Assembly (NCBI GenBank): GCA_002733865.1
Contig: NVXM01000039.1
Location: 1-37,841, forward strand
Length of the DNA stretch: 37,841 nucleotides
Reading direction: 5' to 3'
DNA from: Sphingopyxis sp.
GTDB taxonomy: Bacteria; Pseudomonadota; Alphaproteobacteria; Sphingomonadales; Sphingomonadaceae
The translations under genes and the position numbers were made by a program. The notes under the pieces are model-generated. The model saw only the letters and a program-made list of their open reading frames with translations. It was not told where the DNA came from and did no database searches. Within the stretch, counting starts at the first letter, position 1. Every line of letters starts with the position of its first letter. Below are positions 24,647 through 33,341 of this stretch, one piece after another.

Positions 24647-25603
24647 CTAATGCTCGCCTCTCAGCTTCGCGTGTTCGAGATCGTAATCAGCATAGGAATC
24701 CTTAAAGCTAGCCACATTCAAAAGTACACTGGCCAAGACTTTTTCCTGCGTTGGCAAATAGATATCTGACCGAACCCAGCAACTCTCTGTCCGGCGACTA
24801 CCCGAGAGCGCAACAAGCGTCCTTTCTATCTCATATTCAGTATCCACCATTAAGGGGCCTGCAAATATCCTAATTTCCTGATCGACGAACAGGTCAATCG
24901 TCTCTTTCCTTGGCAACCACGGATCTTCAAACGCGCGATGGTGCGCTAGAACGCTAATCATTTCAACGGGCAAAATAGGGCCGCCCCACGGGGTCTTCCT
25001 GCCTTCCTCATAATAAGCAGAAACTTCGGTGATATTTGCATTTTTATCGCGCAACGTAAAAGGATAGAGGTCACCCATAGGGCTATCAAAGTTGATCCGC
25101 GCTGCAAAGCGTGGGCGCACAGCCCCTGGCTCCACATGGCCAAAAATTACCCGATTCGGGTCCGTTGCGCATAGCCGATCCAGCTTGGTCTGGAGCACAC
25201 TATCCGGCGCATTCGAACCGACCGACGCAGTGCCGCGCAATACCTCACTACCATCCCGCTTTGTCATCCAGATCGGCAGTTGTTGCTCGTCACCCGTAGG
25301 GATGCCGATAAAGGCCATGACCTCTTCACCATCAAGCACCGCACCTTTGTAACTTACCGAGAGACATCCTTCGGACAACCAGCGGTCGCCCCAAATTTCT
25401 GTACAGAGAGGTATAAACTGGCTGAAATGCGTTGGCCCTTCAATAGGCGCAGCATCGAAACCCATTTTTCGCGCAGTCTCATCGTCATGGACGGATGCAT
25501 GGCCGCCATAAGTCTGGGCCTGCAGGAGGTTGCGCGGGCTGCGCCAAGGGCCGTGGAGGCCATCAGAAAGACGTTCGATTTTTGTGGTGAATGCTCGTGT
25601 CAT
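24647..25603 (-). CDS. Hotdog-fold (MaoC-like) hydratase or thioesterase-like protein
   Basis: This encodes 318 residues. The N-terminal half contains GGHASVHDDETARKMGFDAA followed by PIEGPTHFSQF, a pattern of MaoC-like hotdog domains. The second half (EMISVLAHHRAFEDPWLPRK, GPLMVDTEYEIERTLVALSG) looks like a second hotdog repeat. Double-hotdog proteins hydrate enoyl-CoAs or bind acyl-CoA, but the catalytic Asp/His pair is not certain here, so activity is only suggested. It follows the large oxidoreductase by 69 bases on the same strand and probably shares its transcript. Confidence 0.7.
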   Translation of the reverse strand: MTRAFTTKIERLSDGLHGPWRSPRNLLQAQTYGGHASVHDDETARKMGFDAAPIEGPTHFSQFIPLCTEIWGDRWLSEGCLSVSYKGAVLDGEEVMAFIGIPTGDEQQLPIWMTKRDGSEVLRGTASVGSNAPDSVLQTKLDRLCATDPNRVIFGHVEPGAVRPRFAARINFDSPMGDLYPFTLRDKNANITEVSAYYEEGRKTPWGGPILPVEMISVLAHHRAFEDPWLPRKETIDLFVDQEIRIFAGPLMVDTEYEIERTLVALSGSRRTESCWVRSDIYLPTQEKVLASVLLNVASFKDSYADYDLEHAKLRGEH

Positions 25604-25672
25604 ACTATCATGCTTTCTTCTGCTTCCAATTTCTTCGCATCACTCCCAGTCTCAATTTTCGGCGGGGTGGAA

Positions 25673-28600
25673 CTAGCGCGCCTCTGCCTCGAGCTTTTCA
25701 ATCGACCTGTCTTTAACATAGCCATAACCTGCAATGCCCTCAGGCATGCGTGCGGTCGCAATGGCATTCGGGTAATTATTGCCATCGAGTTGTGAGCAAA
25801 TTTCTGTGATTTTTTGTTCATATTCATATGCCATCGCGCGTTCCTTGCGCCTTTCGGCCTGATAGCCAAAGGGATCCAGCACACCCCCGCGCAATTTCCT
25901 GAATTTTGTCAGCGTCCGCAATGCCAACATCATCCATGGTCCGAAACTGCGTTTGCGCGGCAGTCCGTTTGACGGATCACGTCTGGCTAAAAGCGGCGGC
26001 GCCATATTGAATTCGATCTTGTAATCACCTTCAAAAACTTCCGCTATCCGCTTTTCAAAGCGCCCGTCGGTATAGAGGCGCGCAACCTCATATTCGTCTT
26101 TATAGGCAAGCAGCTTGTAGAAATTCCATGCGACAGCGTGGGTCAACGCTCCTGGCTTGGCAGCAATTTTTATTTCGGCTGCACGTACGTAGTCTATTAG
26201 ATTTCGATAGCGATCAGCGTAGGTTCTGTCCTGATATGCAACCAATTCGTCCATCCGCTGTGAAATCAACGCATCGACATCCTCGACGTCTTCATCCCGG
26301 GACACTTTTTTTCCACCTAGCACATCTTCGATAGCGCTCATATCATGCGCGGCAAGCCGTCCCCATTCAAATGCTGCGAGACTATTTTTGACAGCTACGC
26401 CGTTTAATTCAATAGCGCGTTGAAGCGCATCGCGGCTTAGTGGAATGCGTCCGCGCTGCCAGGCAAATCCGAGCAAGAAAAGATTGCTGGAGATCGAATC
26501 GCCCATGAGCCGCGTAGCGATATGCGTTGCATGCAAAAATTCGCTATCTGGTCGGGTGCGCTTGGCGATAGAACTGCGGTCCGAGGATGCTGAAAGGTCG
26601 ATGGTACCATCTGTCACAAATGCCGCAGTAGGTGTTACATCGTCGTTCACGACCCCTGTGGTGCGTTCCACCGACAAGCGCGAAATAATTCCGTCGCTAC
26701 CGGCGACGACGAGATCGCACGCCAACAGCAAATCCGTTGCGCCAACACCGATGCGCCCTGAACCAAGCAGCCGCTTTTCATCTGCTAGGCGAATATGGCT
26801 GGTTACGCTGCCATTCTTTTGGGCAAGCCCTGTATTATCCAGAACTGTAACGAATTTGCCTTCGAGATGCGCAGCCATGCCGATCAATGCGCCAACGGTA
26901 ACGACCCCGGTACCGCCAATTCCGGTAACAAGGATATTAAATGTTCCGTTAATCGGAGGTATGTCGGGTTGAGGTACGGTTAGCGATGGTGCGTCACCTG
27001 GCGACGTTGCTACGCTTCGCCGAACATTACCACCCTTCACCGTGATGAAACTTGGGCAAAACCCTTCAAGACAGCTATAGTCCTTGTTGCAATCCGACTG
27101 ATCAATCTGTCGTTTTCGACCAAATTCCGTTTCCATTGGCTTAACCGCAATACAGTTCGATTTGACGGAACAATCGCCGCAACCTTCGCACACCAGATCA
27201 TTGATAAATAGTCGCTTTGGTGGATCGGGATACTGCTTGCGCTTGCGCCTTCTCCGCTTTTCGGCGGCACAGGTCTGGTCATAAATAATGACCGATAGCC
27301 CTTTGACCTCTCGTAATTGGCGTTGTACTGCATCAAGCTCTAGCCGGTGATGAATTGTTGCCCCTTCAGGGAAGGTAACACTTGCTCCGAATTTTTCCGG
27401 CTCGTCCGATACAATAGCTATGCGCACGGCCCCTTCCGCCGCGACCTGCCTCGCAATCATCGGCACATTCATCGGTCCGTCGTGTGACTGACCGCCAGTC
27501 ATTGCCACCGCATCGTTAAAGAGTATCTTGTATGTGATATTTGAGCCTGCAGCAGAAGCTGCACGAATTGCCATTAGGCCTGAATGGAAATAAGTTCCGT
27601 CACCCATATTCTGGAACACATGTTCCTCGGTCGTAAAGGGCGCCTGTCCTATCCACGATGCACCTTCTCCTCCCATCTGGGTGATAAATGCAGTGTTACG
27701 ATCAGGCATTGAATAAGCCATCCCGTGACAACCGATTCCGGCCATTGCCCGACTTCCTTCCGGAACTTTGGTAGACGTATTGTGCGGGCAACCAGAACAA
27801 AAGTATGGAACTCGATCGAGTTTGCCGGAGGTTGTATCAACCACGGGCGTAAAGTTAATCTCGGTGAGCTTTTTCTGGAAAGGTGCAATGTCAGCACCAG
27901 CGGCATCGAGACAATGAACCAGCGCAGCAGCAATCTTGCTCGGGTCCAGTTCACCTGAACTCGGCAACAGCATCGAACCATCCAGACCTTTTTTGCCCAT
28001 CAATTTATATCCATCGCGATTGACCAAAAGCGAGGCGATCTGCGTTTCTACGAAGGCATCTTTTTCCTCGATGACCATGATATGACGCGTATCACCCAAG
28101 AATTTCAGCAACCCGAGCGGCTCAAGCGGCCAGGACATACCGACCTTATAGATCGCAATGCCCATATCTTTCGCTACCAGCGTATCGATATCCAGATCGG
28201 CAAGCGCATCGATCAAATCGCCATGCGCCTTTCCTGTCGTTATCACCGCTAGCTTCGCCTGTGGGCTATCCAATATTGTTTTATCGATGGTGTTGCGTCG
28301 TGCATATGCCTGAACCGCTTCCATTCGCGCACTATGCAGACGTTTCTCCATATCATTGGGCGTATCGGGCCAACGAATTCCCAAACCGCCGACTGGAATC
28401 GAAAAATCAGTTGGGATGGACGTCTCTGAATATACTGCTCCCATATCGACAACTGCGCTGCTTTCAACGATTTCAGTCGTGGCCTTTAGCGCGACCCAGC
28501 AGCCCGAAAAGCGGGAGAGGGCAAAACCATGAAGACCAAATGACATTAGCTCTTCCACATTTGCCGGATTCAACAGCGGCATATGTGCAGCGGCAGCCAT

Positions 28601-29080
28601 TTGGTCGCTTTGATGCGGGAGCGTCGATGATTTACAAGCGTGATCATCACCCATCACAGCCAAAACACCGCCATATTCCGAAGTACCCGCAGCATTGGCG
28701 TGTTTGAACACATCCATTGTCCGATCGACACCTGGGCCTTTTCCGTACCAGATACCAAAAACGCCCTCCTTAGTGGCCTTGGGCGAAAGCGCTACCTGCT
28801 GCGTTCCCCAAAGAGATGTCGCTGCAATATCTTCATTAACCCCCGGCAAGAAATGAATGTCTTGCGCCGACAAATGACTTGCGGCCTTTTCAAGAGCATC
28901 ATCATAATTACCGAGTGGCGAACCACGATAGCCTGATATAAAACCGGCAGTGTCGAGTTGCGCTGTACGATCCCGCTCGCGCTGGAGCATCGGAAGGCGC
29001 ACCAACGCCTGAATTCCCGACATATAGACTAAGCCATCGACATCAGTATATTTCGCATCGAGGGTAACTTCACGCAACAT
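25673..29080 (-). CDS. Fused indolepyruvate ferredoxin oxidoreductase-type 2-oxoacid oxidoreductase
   Basis: This encodes 1135 residues from ATG 29080 (GGGAA upstream; codons up to 29140 are unlike homologue N-termini). It fuses the IorA-like and IorB-like parts. The thiamine-diphosphate region includes ISGYRGSPLGNYD (about 48-60), the cysteines C428 and C431 in FCSGCPHNTS, MGGEGASW (about 469) and NDAVAMTGGQSHDGPMN (about 522). A cysteine-rich cluster region has C631, C634, C637, C643, then C664, C670, C675. The gamma-type domain begins near ILVTGIGGTGVVTVGALIG (about 715). Family members oxidatively decarboxylate aryl- or branched 2-oxoacids to acyl-CoA with ferredoxin. A role for an arylpyruvate-like or ring-derived 2-oxoacid is plausible but unproven. 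Confidence 0.9.
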   Translation of the reverse strand: MLREVTLDAKYTDVDGLVYMSGIQALVRLPMLQRERDRTAQLDTAGFISGYRGSPLGNYDDALEKAASHLSAQDIHFLPGVNEDIAATSLWGTQQVALSPKATKEGVFGIWYGKGPGVDRTMDVFKHANAAGTSEYGGVLAVMGDDHACKSSTLPHQSDQMAAAAHMPLLNPANVEELMSFGLHGFALSRFSGCWVALKATTEIVESSAVVDMGAVYSETSIPTDFSIPVGGLGIRWPDTPNDMEKRLHSARMEAVQAYARRNTIDKTILDSPQAKLAVITTGKAHGDLIDALADLDIDTLVAKDMGIAIYKVGMSWPLEPLGLLKFLGDTRHIMVIEEKDAFVETQIASLLVNRDGYKLMGKKGLDGSMLLPSSGELDPSKIAAALVHCLDAAGADIAPFQKKLTEINFTPVVDTTSGKLDRVPYFCSGCPHNTSTKVPEGSRAMAGIGCHGMAYSMPDRNTAFITQMGGEGASWIGQAPFTTEEHVFQNMGDGTYFHSGLMAIRAASAAGSNITYKILFNDAVAMTGGQSHDGPMNVPMIARQVAAEGAVRIAIVSDEPEKFGASVTFPEGATIHHRLELDAVQRQLREVKGLSVIIYDQTCAAEKRRRRKRKQYPDPPKRLFINDLVCEGCGDCSVKSNCIAVKPMETEFGRKRQIDQSDCNKDYSCLEGFCPSFITVKGGNVRRSVATSPGDAPSLTVPQPDIPPINGTFNILVTGIGGTGVVTVGALIGMAAHLEGKFVTVLDNTGLAQKNGSVTSHIRLADEKRLLGSGRIGVGATDLLLACDLVVAGSDGIISRLSVERTTGVVNDDVTPTAAFVTDGTIDLSASSDRSSIAKRTRPDSEFLHATHIATRLMGDSISSNLFLLGFAWQRGRIPLSRDALQRAIELNGVAVKNSLAAFEWGRLAAHDMSAIEDVLGGKKVSRDEDVEDVDALISQRMDELVAYQDRTYADRYRNLIDYVRAAEIKIAAKPGALTHAVAWNFYKLLAYKDEYEVARLYTDGRFEKRIAEVFEGDYKIEFNMAPPLLARRDPSNGLPRKRSFGPWMMLALRTLTKFRKLRGGVLDPFGYQAERRKERAMAYEYEQKITEICSQLDGNNYPNAIATARMPEGIAGYGYVKDRSIEKLEAEAR

Positions 29081-29170
29081 CTTAAATTCCCATGCTTTGC
29101 AGCATTGCACCAGCCATAAATCCAGTCGACAGTGCCACAAGCTGATTACAGTTGGATTTTCTTATAGTGA

Positions 29171-30952
29171 TCACGCGCATAACCATTCAGGCCGAGTGTC
29201 AATGAATGTAAGGTCGACCTCTTCCAAGCGCTTGAGCTGGCTCGTCGCACGCGGTAACTCCCACAAGCGAAAGTAACGCGCCGCCGCCCGTTTTCCGTCA
29301 TAGAAGTCTCCGGCTTTACCATCACATGCAATTATCTGTTCCAGCCAAATCCAGCTGATAACCATATGACCGAACACGTCGAGAAACGGCGTCGCGTTAG
29401 CAAGCATAGCTTGCCTATCATCATGCGCGCACAGCAGTTCGACAATACTAGCCACAGCGCCTAGCATCTCCTCCACAATTGCAGCATGTTGTGACGGCTC
29501 ACCGCCAATTTCGGCCCCGCGGTCGCAGCTTTTTTTAATGCGGGCCGCCAATATTTTCAGTGCGCGGCCGTCTTGCATCGATACTTTGCGGCCCAGCAGA
29601 TCGAGAGCCTGAATACCATTTGTACCCTCATGAATCGCGTTAAGTCGATTATCGCGGTAAAATTGCTCGACCGGAAAATCCCGTGTGTAACCATATCCAG
29701 CATAAACCTGTATCGCGAGACTGTTGGCATCAAGGCAATATTGCGACGGCCAGGCTTTTGCGACCGGCGTCAATATGTCTAGCAGGAGCGTTATTTCCTC
29801 GCGCACAATGCCGTCACTGCATCGCATTTCATCCACCAGCTTCGCACAGTAAAGATTAAACGCCAATGCGCCCTCAACATAGGATTTCTGAATTAGAAGC
29901 ATTCTGCGAACATCCGCATGCTCGATGATTGCCACTGAATTTACCTCTCCCGCTTTACGCCCCTGAATACGGCTGCTGGAATAATCAACGGCATGTAGAA
30001 AGCCGGTATAGCCGATCGCCGCCGCACTCATCCCAACGCCAATTCGCGCTTCGTTCATCATGTGGAACATCAGTGAAAGACCAGCGCCTTCGCTTCCAAT
30101 CATGTAACCGATTGCTCCGCTTTGGCCGTCAGGCATGTACATGCCTTCACCAAAGTTAAGCGCAGCATTCACAGTACCGCGTTGGCCCATTTTATGGTTC
30201 AATCCAGCCACGACAACATCATTGTGAACAACAGAGCCGTCATCCATCTCTACATCGCGCGGCACGATAAACAGTGACAGCCCCTTAACTCCGGCCGCCG
30301 CGACTTCAGTACGAGCAAGCACAAGATGGGTGATGGATCGTGACAATCCATGATCAGCCCCAGAAATCCACATTTTGTTTCCGAACAGACGAAACCGTTT
30401 ACCATCAGCGACCGCGAGCATGCGGATGTCCCCTAACGAAGACCCGGCCTGGGGTTCTGACAGACACATTGTACCAAAATCTACACCAGCCAATAATGGC
30501 TTCGCATATTTTTGGATCTGATATTCCGATCCATGTTCGAACAATAAGTTCGCCGCAGCCGCGGACAATAATGCATACCCCGAAATTGCGGGACTGGCCG
30601 CCTGCAACCATGCAAAAGCCGCCCGATCCACGACGAAAGGCAATTGCATACCGCCACGCTCCGCGATTTGCGACGCAGACAGCAAGCCAGCATCAGCAAA
30701 AGCCGCGAGCGCAGTACCGATTTCGTCCGGTAGAGCAACCTCACTGCTAGACATCATCACCGGTTCGTTTTGGTCTGCCACACGATTAGCTGACTGAAAA
30801 TAATCAGTTGCGATCAATTCTGCGAGGTCAATCGTCGCCTGAATTGTTTCTTTATCGTGTTCGCTGTACAACTGGTTGTCGAGCAAAGCATCAACCTGCA
30901 ACCATTCAAAGAGAATGAAATCCATATCGCGGCGAGATAAAATCTTGGACAT
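29171..30952 (-). CDS. Acyl-CoA dehydrogenase, DmdC-like (long form)
   Basis: This encodes 593 residues, about 200 longer than classical ACADs, with the layout of 3-methylmercaptopropionyl-CoA dehydrogenase-like enzymes. There is an N-terminal extra helical segment, the core ACAD (CLSEPQAGSSLGDIRMLA, KMWISGADHGLS, LNHKMGQRGT, VYAGYGYTRDFPVEQFYRDNR) and a C-terminal helical extension. Glu442 in HEGTNGIQALDLLGRK is the catalytic base. Family members use varied short or branched acyl-CoAs. It is the first gene of the minus-strand unit ACAD, 2-oxoacid oxidoreductase, hotdog protein and faces the SDR at 31203 across a 250-bp divergent promoter region carrying the shared motif. Confidence 0.9.
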   Translation of the reverse strand: MSKILSRRDMDFILFEWLQVDALLDNQLYSEHDKETIQATIDLAELIATDYFQSANRVADQNEPVMMSSSEVALPDEIGTALAAFADAGLLSASQIAERGGMQLPFVVDRAAFAWLQAASPAISGYALLSAAAANLLFEHGSEYQIQKYAKPLLAGVDFGTMCLSEPQAGSSLGDIRMLAVADGKRFRLFGNKMWISGADHGLSRSITHLVLARTEVAAAGVKGLSLFIVPRDVEMDDGSVVHNDVVVAGLNHKMGQRGTVNAALNFGEGMYMPDGQSGAIGYMIGSEGAGLSLMFHMMNEARIGVGMSAAAIGYTGFLHAVDYSSSRIQGRKAGEVNSVAIIEHADVRRMLLIQKSYVEGALAFNLYCAKLVDEMRCSDGIVREEITLLLDILTPVAKAWPSQYCLDANSLAIQVYAGYGYTRDFPVEQFYRDNRLNAIHEGTNGIQALDLLGRKVSMQDGRALKILAARIKKSCDRGAEIGGEPSQHAAIVEEMLGAVASIVELLCAHDDRQAMLANATPFLDVFGHMVISWIWLEQIIACDGKAGDFYDGKRAAARYFRLWELPRATSQLKRLEEVDLTFIDTRPEWLCA

Positions 30953-31100
30953 AAATGCCTAATTCTCTCTATTATTGGCGCCTCGAAACAGCGCTCGATT
31001 ATCATTGTGATCTGAATATCTATCGAGCTTATATGCGCGGCCTAGCGAGGCACAGCGCAATAAAAACAACCTGCAGACCGTGAACTCATTGACTAGTAGA

Positions 31101-31111
31101 TAACATGTTAG
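31101..31111. promoter_or_regulatory. Operator candidate A (TAACATGTTAG) in the divergent ACAD/SDR promoter region
   Basis: The perfect palindrome TAACATGTTA (31101-31110) plus G matches the motif seen at 23384 and 37636. It lies about 90 bases before the SDR start and 149 bases before the ACAD start, so it could control both. The remainder of 30953-31202 shows no gene. Confidence 0.5.
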
Positions 31112-31202
31112 TATGCAAGTATGGTTTTAAAGGTGTGCCGCTAAACGACGTGGCTGTGCGATTTTCTAGTGCCGCAGCAGCAATATCAAACGGGAGAGAT
31201 CA

Positions 31203-31982
31203 GTGGATTTGGGAATCAGGGGACGTCGCGCTATCGTATGTGGTGCCAGCAGGGGTCTCGGTCGCGCGGTAGCAGAATCATTGGCTGAAGCTGGTGCTAA
31301 CTTGGTCCTTAACGCTCGCGGATTGGATGGTATCGAGCAAGCGGCCGACGAGATTCGCGAAAAGCATGGTGTCAGAGTCGATACTTTGGCTAGTGACCTG
31401 ACCACCGAAGAAGGCTGTAATAGAATTGCGGTCGCTTTCCCTACAACTGATATTTTGATCAATAATGCCGGTGGCCCACCTGCAGGGGATTGGCGCAGTT
31501 TTGAACGCGAAGATTGGCGTACTGCGACTGACCACAACATGATCGGCCCTATATTTTTGATCCGAAACTATCTGGACGGCATGGTCGGACAAAATTTTGG
31601 GCGTATCGTCAACATTACCTCGATCGTCGTCAAGCAACCCAAAGCGATGCTCAGTCTTTCGGTTGCTGCGCGACTAGGTCTTACCGGCGCGGTAAAAGCC
31701 ATCGCGCCATCAGTAGCAGGCAATAACGTGACGATTAACAACCTTTTGCCCGAACTCTTCGATACCGACCGGCTACGTCAAAACCTGACAACAATTGGTA
31801 AGCAAAACGGACGGACATTAGAAGAAGAGATAGCAGAGCATATGCATATCATACCGGCCAAGCGCTTGGGCAAACCCGCGGAACTAGGAGCGACATGCGC
31901 GTTCCTGTGCAGCGAACACGCCGGATTTATAACTGGGCAATCCATATTGCTCGACGGCGGATTTTATCCGGGCCTGTTTTAA
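31203..31982 (+). CDS. Divergent short-chain dehydrogenase/reductase lacking the Tyr-Lys pair
   Basis: This encodes 259 residues from a GTG at 31203 with GGGAGAG four bases upstream. The Rossmann fold is intact (AIVCGASRGLGRAVAE, NNAGGPP, C-terminal FITGQSILLDGGFYPG). Ser140 of the catalytic motif is kept (RIVNITS). Where Tyr and Lys are expected, the sequence is Ser153 and Arg157 (LSVAARLGLTG). Some SDR subfamilies share this replacement and their chemistry is unclear; it may bind NAD(P) or an acyl-CoA without classical activity. It is the first gene of a plus-strand unit that once continued with an ACAD. Confidence 0.85.
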   Translation: MDLGIRGRRAIVCGASRGLGRAVAESLAEAGANLVLNARGLDGIEQAADEIREKHGVRVDTLASDLTTEEGCNRIAVAFPTTDILINNAGGPPAGDWRSFEREDWRTATDHNMIGPIFLIRNYLDGMVGQNFGRIVNITSIVVKQPKAMLSLSVAARLGLTGAVKAIAPSVAGNNVTINNLLPELFDTDRLRQNLTTIGKQNGRTLEEEIAEHMHIIPAKRLGKPAELGATCAFLCSEHAGFITGQSILLDGGFYPGLF

Positions 31983-32092
31983 TAAGCGAGCCATCGGCAA
32001 CGTGATTTTCAGTCACATCGCGAACAAACAGTTTATCAGGCTCTGGGCGATGTCCTTAGGGCCAAAGTTAGGAGTAAGTAATTTTACCGCGA

Positions 32093-32727
32093 ATGCACTT
32101 TGAATCCGGGCATGAAGATTTCCGGAAAATGGTGAACCGATCTTTCCTCGACGAATGCCTGCCCCATCATGAGGGGTGGGAAACGCAGGGCTATGTCGAA
32201 CATTCGATGTGGAAACGTGCCGGAGAGCTTGGCTTACTTTGCATGGCTTTACCGCAAGAATATGGCGGCCTTGGCGCAGATGCACGCTTCACACAAGTGC
32301 TGATGGAAGAACAGGGATACACGGGCTTCTACGGCATGAATTTTCAGGCAAATGATATCGTCGCAAGCTACATCTATCATTTTGGAACAGAGGCTCAACG
32401 TAAAATATGGTTGTCGAAAATCGCTACAGGCGCTGTGCTTGGTGCCTTGGGCATGACAGAACAGGGCGGCGGTTCTGATCTGCAAGCGATAAAAACCAAA
32501 GCCGTCAAAAATGGTGACGATTATATTGTGAACGGGTCCAAGATATTTATCTCCAATGGTTATATGTCTGACCTTATCGGTTTGGTCGTAAAAACTGGCA
32601 GAGGCGGCGCACGAGACATTTCAATTTTGCTTGTCGAAGCAGACCCACCGGGCCTCACAAAAGGCAAGCCGCTTAAGAAAATGGGTATGAAGGCACAGGA
32701 TACCTCCGAATTATTTTTCGAGGATAG
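32093..32727 (+). pseudogene. Acyl-CoA dehydrogenase, 3'-truncated by an IS200-like element
   Basis: This encodes about 210 residues of an LCAD-type ACAD: GWETQGYVEHSMWKRAGELG, GALGMTEQGGGSDLQAIKTK, KIFISNGYMSDL, AQDTSELFFEDRF. It then runs straight into the insertion element. The dehydrogenase C-terminal domain with the catalytic Glu is missing and is not found on the far side of the element, so the event included a deletion. It resembles the intact enzyme at 2728 motif by motif. AGGAG (about 32070) is far from ATG 32093, so the true start may differ. The product would be inactive. Confidence 0.88.
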
Positions 32728-32729
32728 GT

Positions 32730-33155
32730 TCATGGCCTGGGGCTGAAACCAGCGTTGTTTGGCCTGGTGTGCTTGTCCAGATAATTGAGGATGACGTCGT
32801 CGGTGATATGGCCCGAGGTGGTCGAGAAATAGCCTCGTTGCCAGAAGCGCTGTCCCCAATAGCGTTTGCGGATATACTCGAACTCCTGCTGTATCTTGCG
32901 CGATGATCGCCCTTTTGCTCGGCGCACGTAGTCGCTGACCGCAATGTAAGACGGGATCTCTACAAACATATGGACATGATCACGCGACAGAGCGCCCTAA
33001 ATGATCTTCACACCCAGTTCGCTGCAAACCTGCCGGATGATCTCTCGCACCCGCAGGCGAACCTCGCCATGCAGCACCTTGAAGCGGTATCTTAGTGTCC
33101 TGACTATGTGATAACGGTGATGAAAAGCGGTGTGGCTTCCGCGTGAATATGGCAT
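32730..33155 (-). pseudogene. IS200-like TnpA transposase with in-frame amber stop
   Basis: The frame from ATG 33155 (MPYSRGSHTAFHHRYHIV) is about 141 residues long, as usual for TnpA. A TAG at 32999-32997 interrupts it after SELGVKII, and the same frame goes on with GALSRDHVHMFVEIPS, which contains the HUH metal motif (HVH). Further on come FWQRGYFSTTSGHITDDVIL and the probable nucleophile Tyr in NYLDKH. One base change therefore separates the N-terminal strand from the catalytic part. It is unlikely to be active unless the amber codon is suppressed. Confidence 0.82.
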
Positions 33156-33157
33156 AA

Positions 33158-33216
33158 GCACTATCTTCCAGAAAATAACTTCGCCTGCGAGCCGGTCATT
33201 TTCTGGAGGATAGTGC
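33158..33216 (-). promoter_or_regulatory. Long hairpin that sequesters the tnpA ribosome-binding site
   Basis: GCACTATCTTCCAGAAAAT (33158-33176) and ATTTTCTGGAGGATAGTGC (33198-33216) pair over 19 bp with one G-T type mismatch and a 21-base loop. On the minus strand the GGAAG just upstream of ATG 33155 lies inside the stem. IS200 elements are known to silence their transposase by such structures. Confidence 0.7.
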
Positions 33217-33341
33217 TGGGCAAACAAAAACGGCTGAAGCCTCTAACCACAGCTAAAAGCTGGTGAGTTTGCTCCTAAGGTGAGACACTAAACTTGCAAT
33301 CGGCCAAACAATGCGCATTGACGCAAAGGGTAAATCTTCTC

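Larger units (their letters stand above)
32728..33290 (-). mobile_element. IS200/IS605-family element carrying only tnpA, degraded
   Basis: The element carries a short HUH-type transposase on the minus strand and a strong hairpin before it, the usual IS200 plan. The left limit is set where ACAD coding text stops (about 32728); the right limit is approximate. No TnpB gene is present. Short palindrome-like bases (CAGCT/AGCTG at about 33250-33262) near the right limit may be part of the end structure. Confidence 0.75.
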
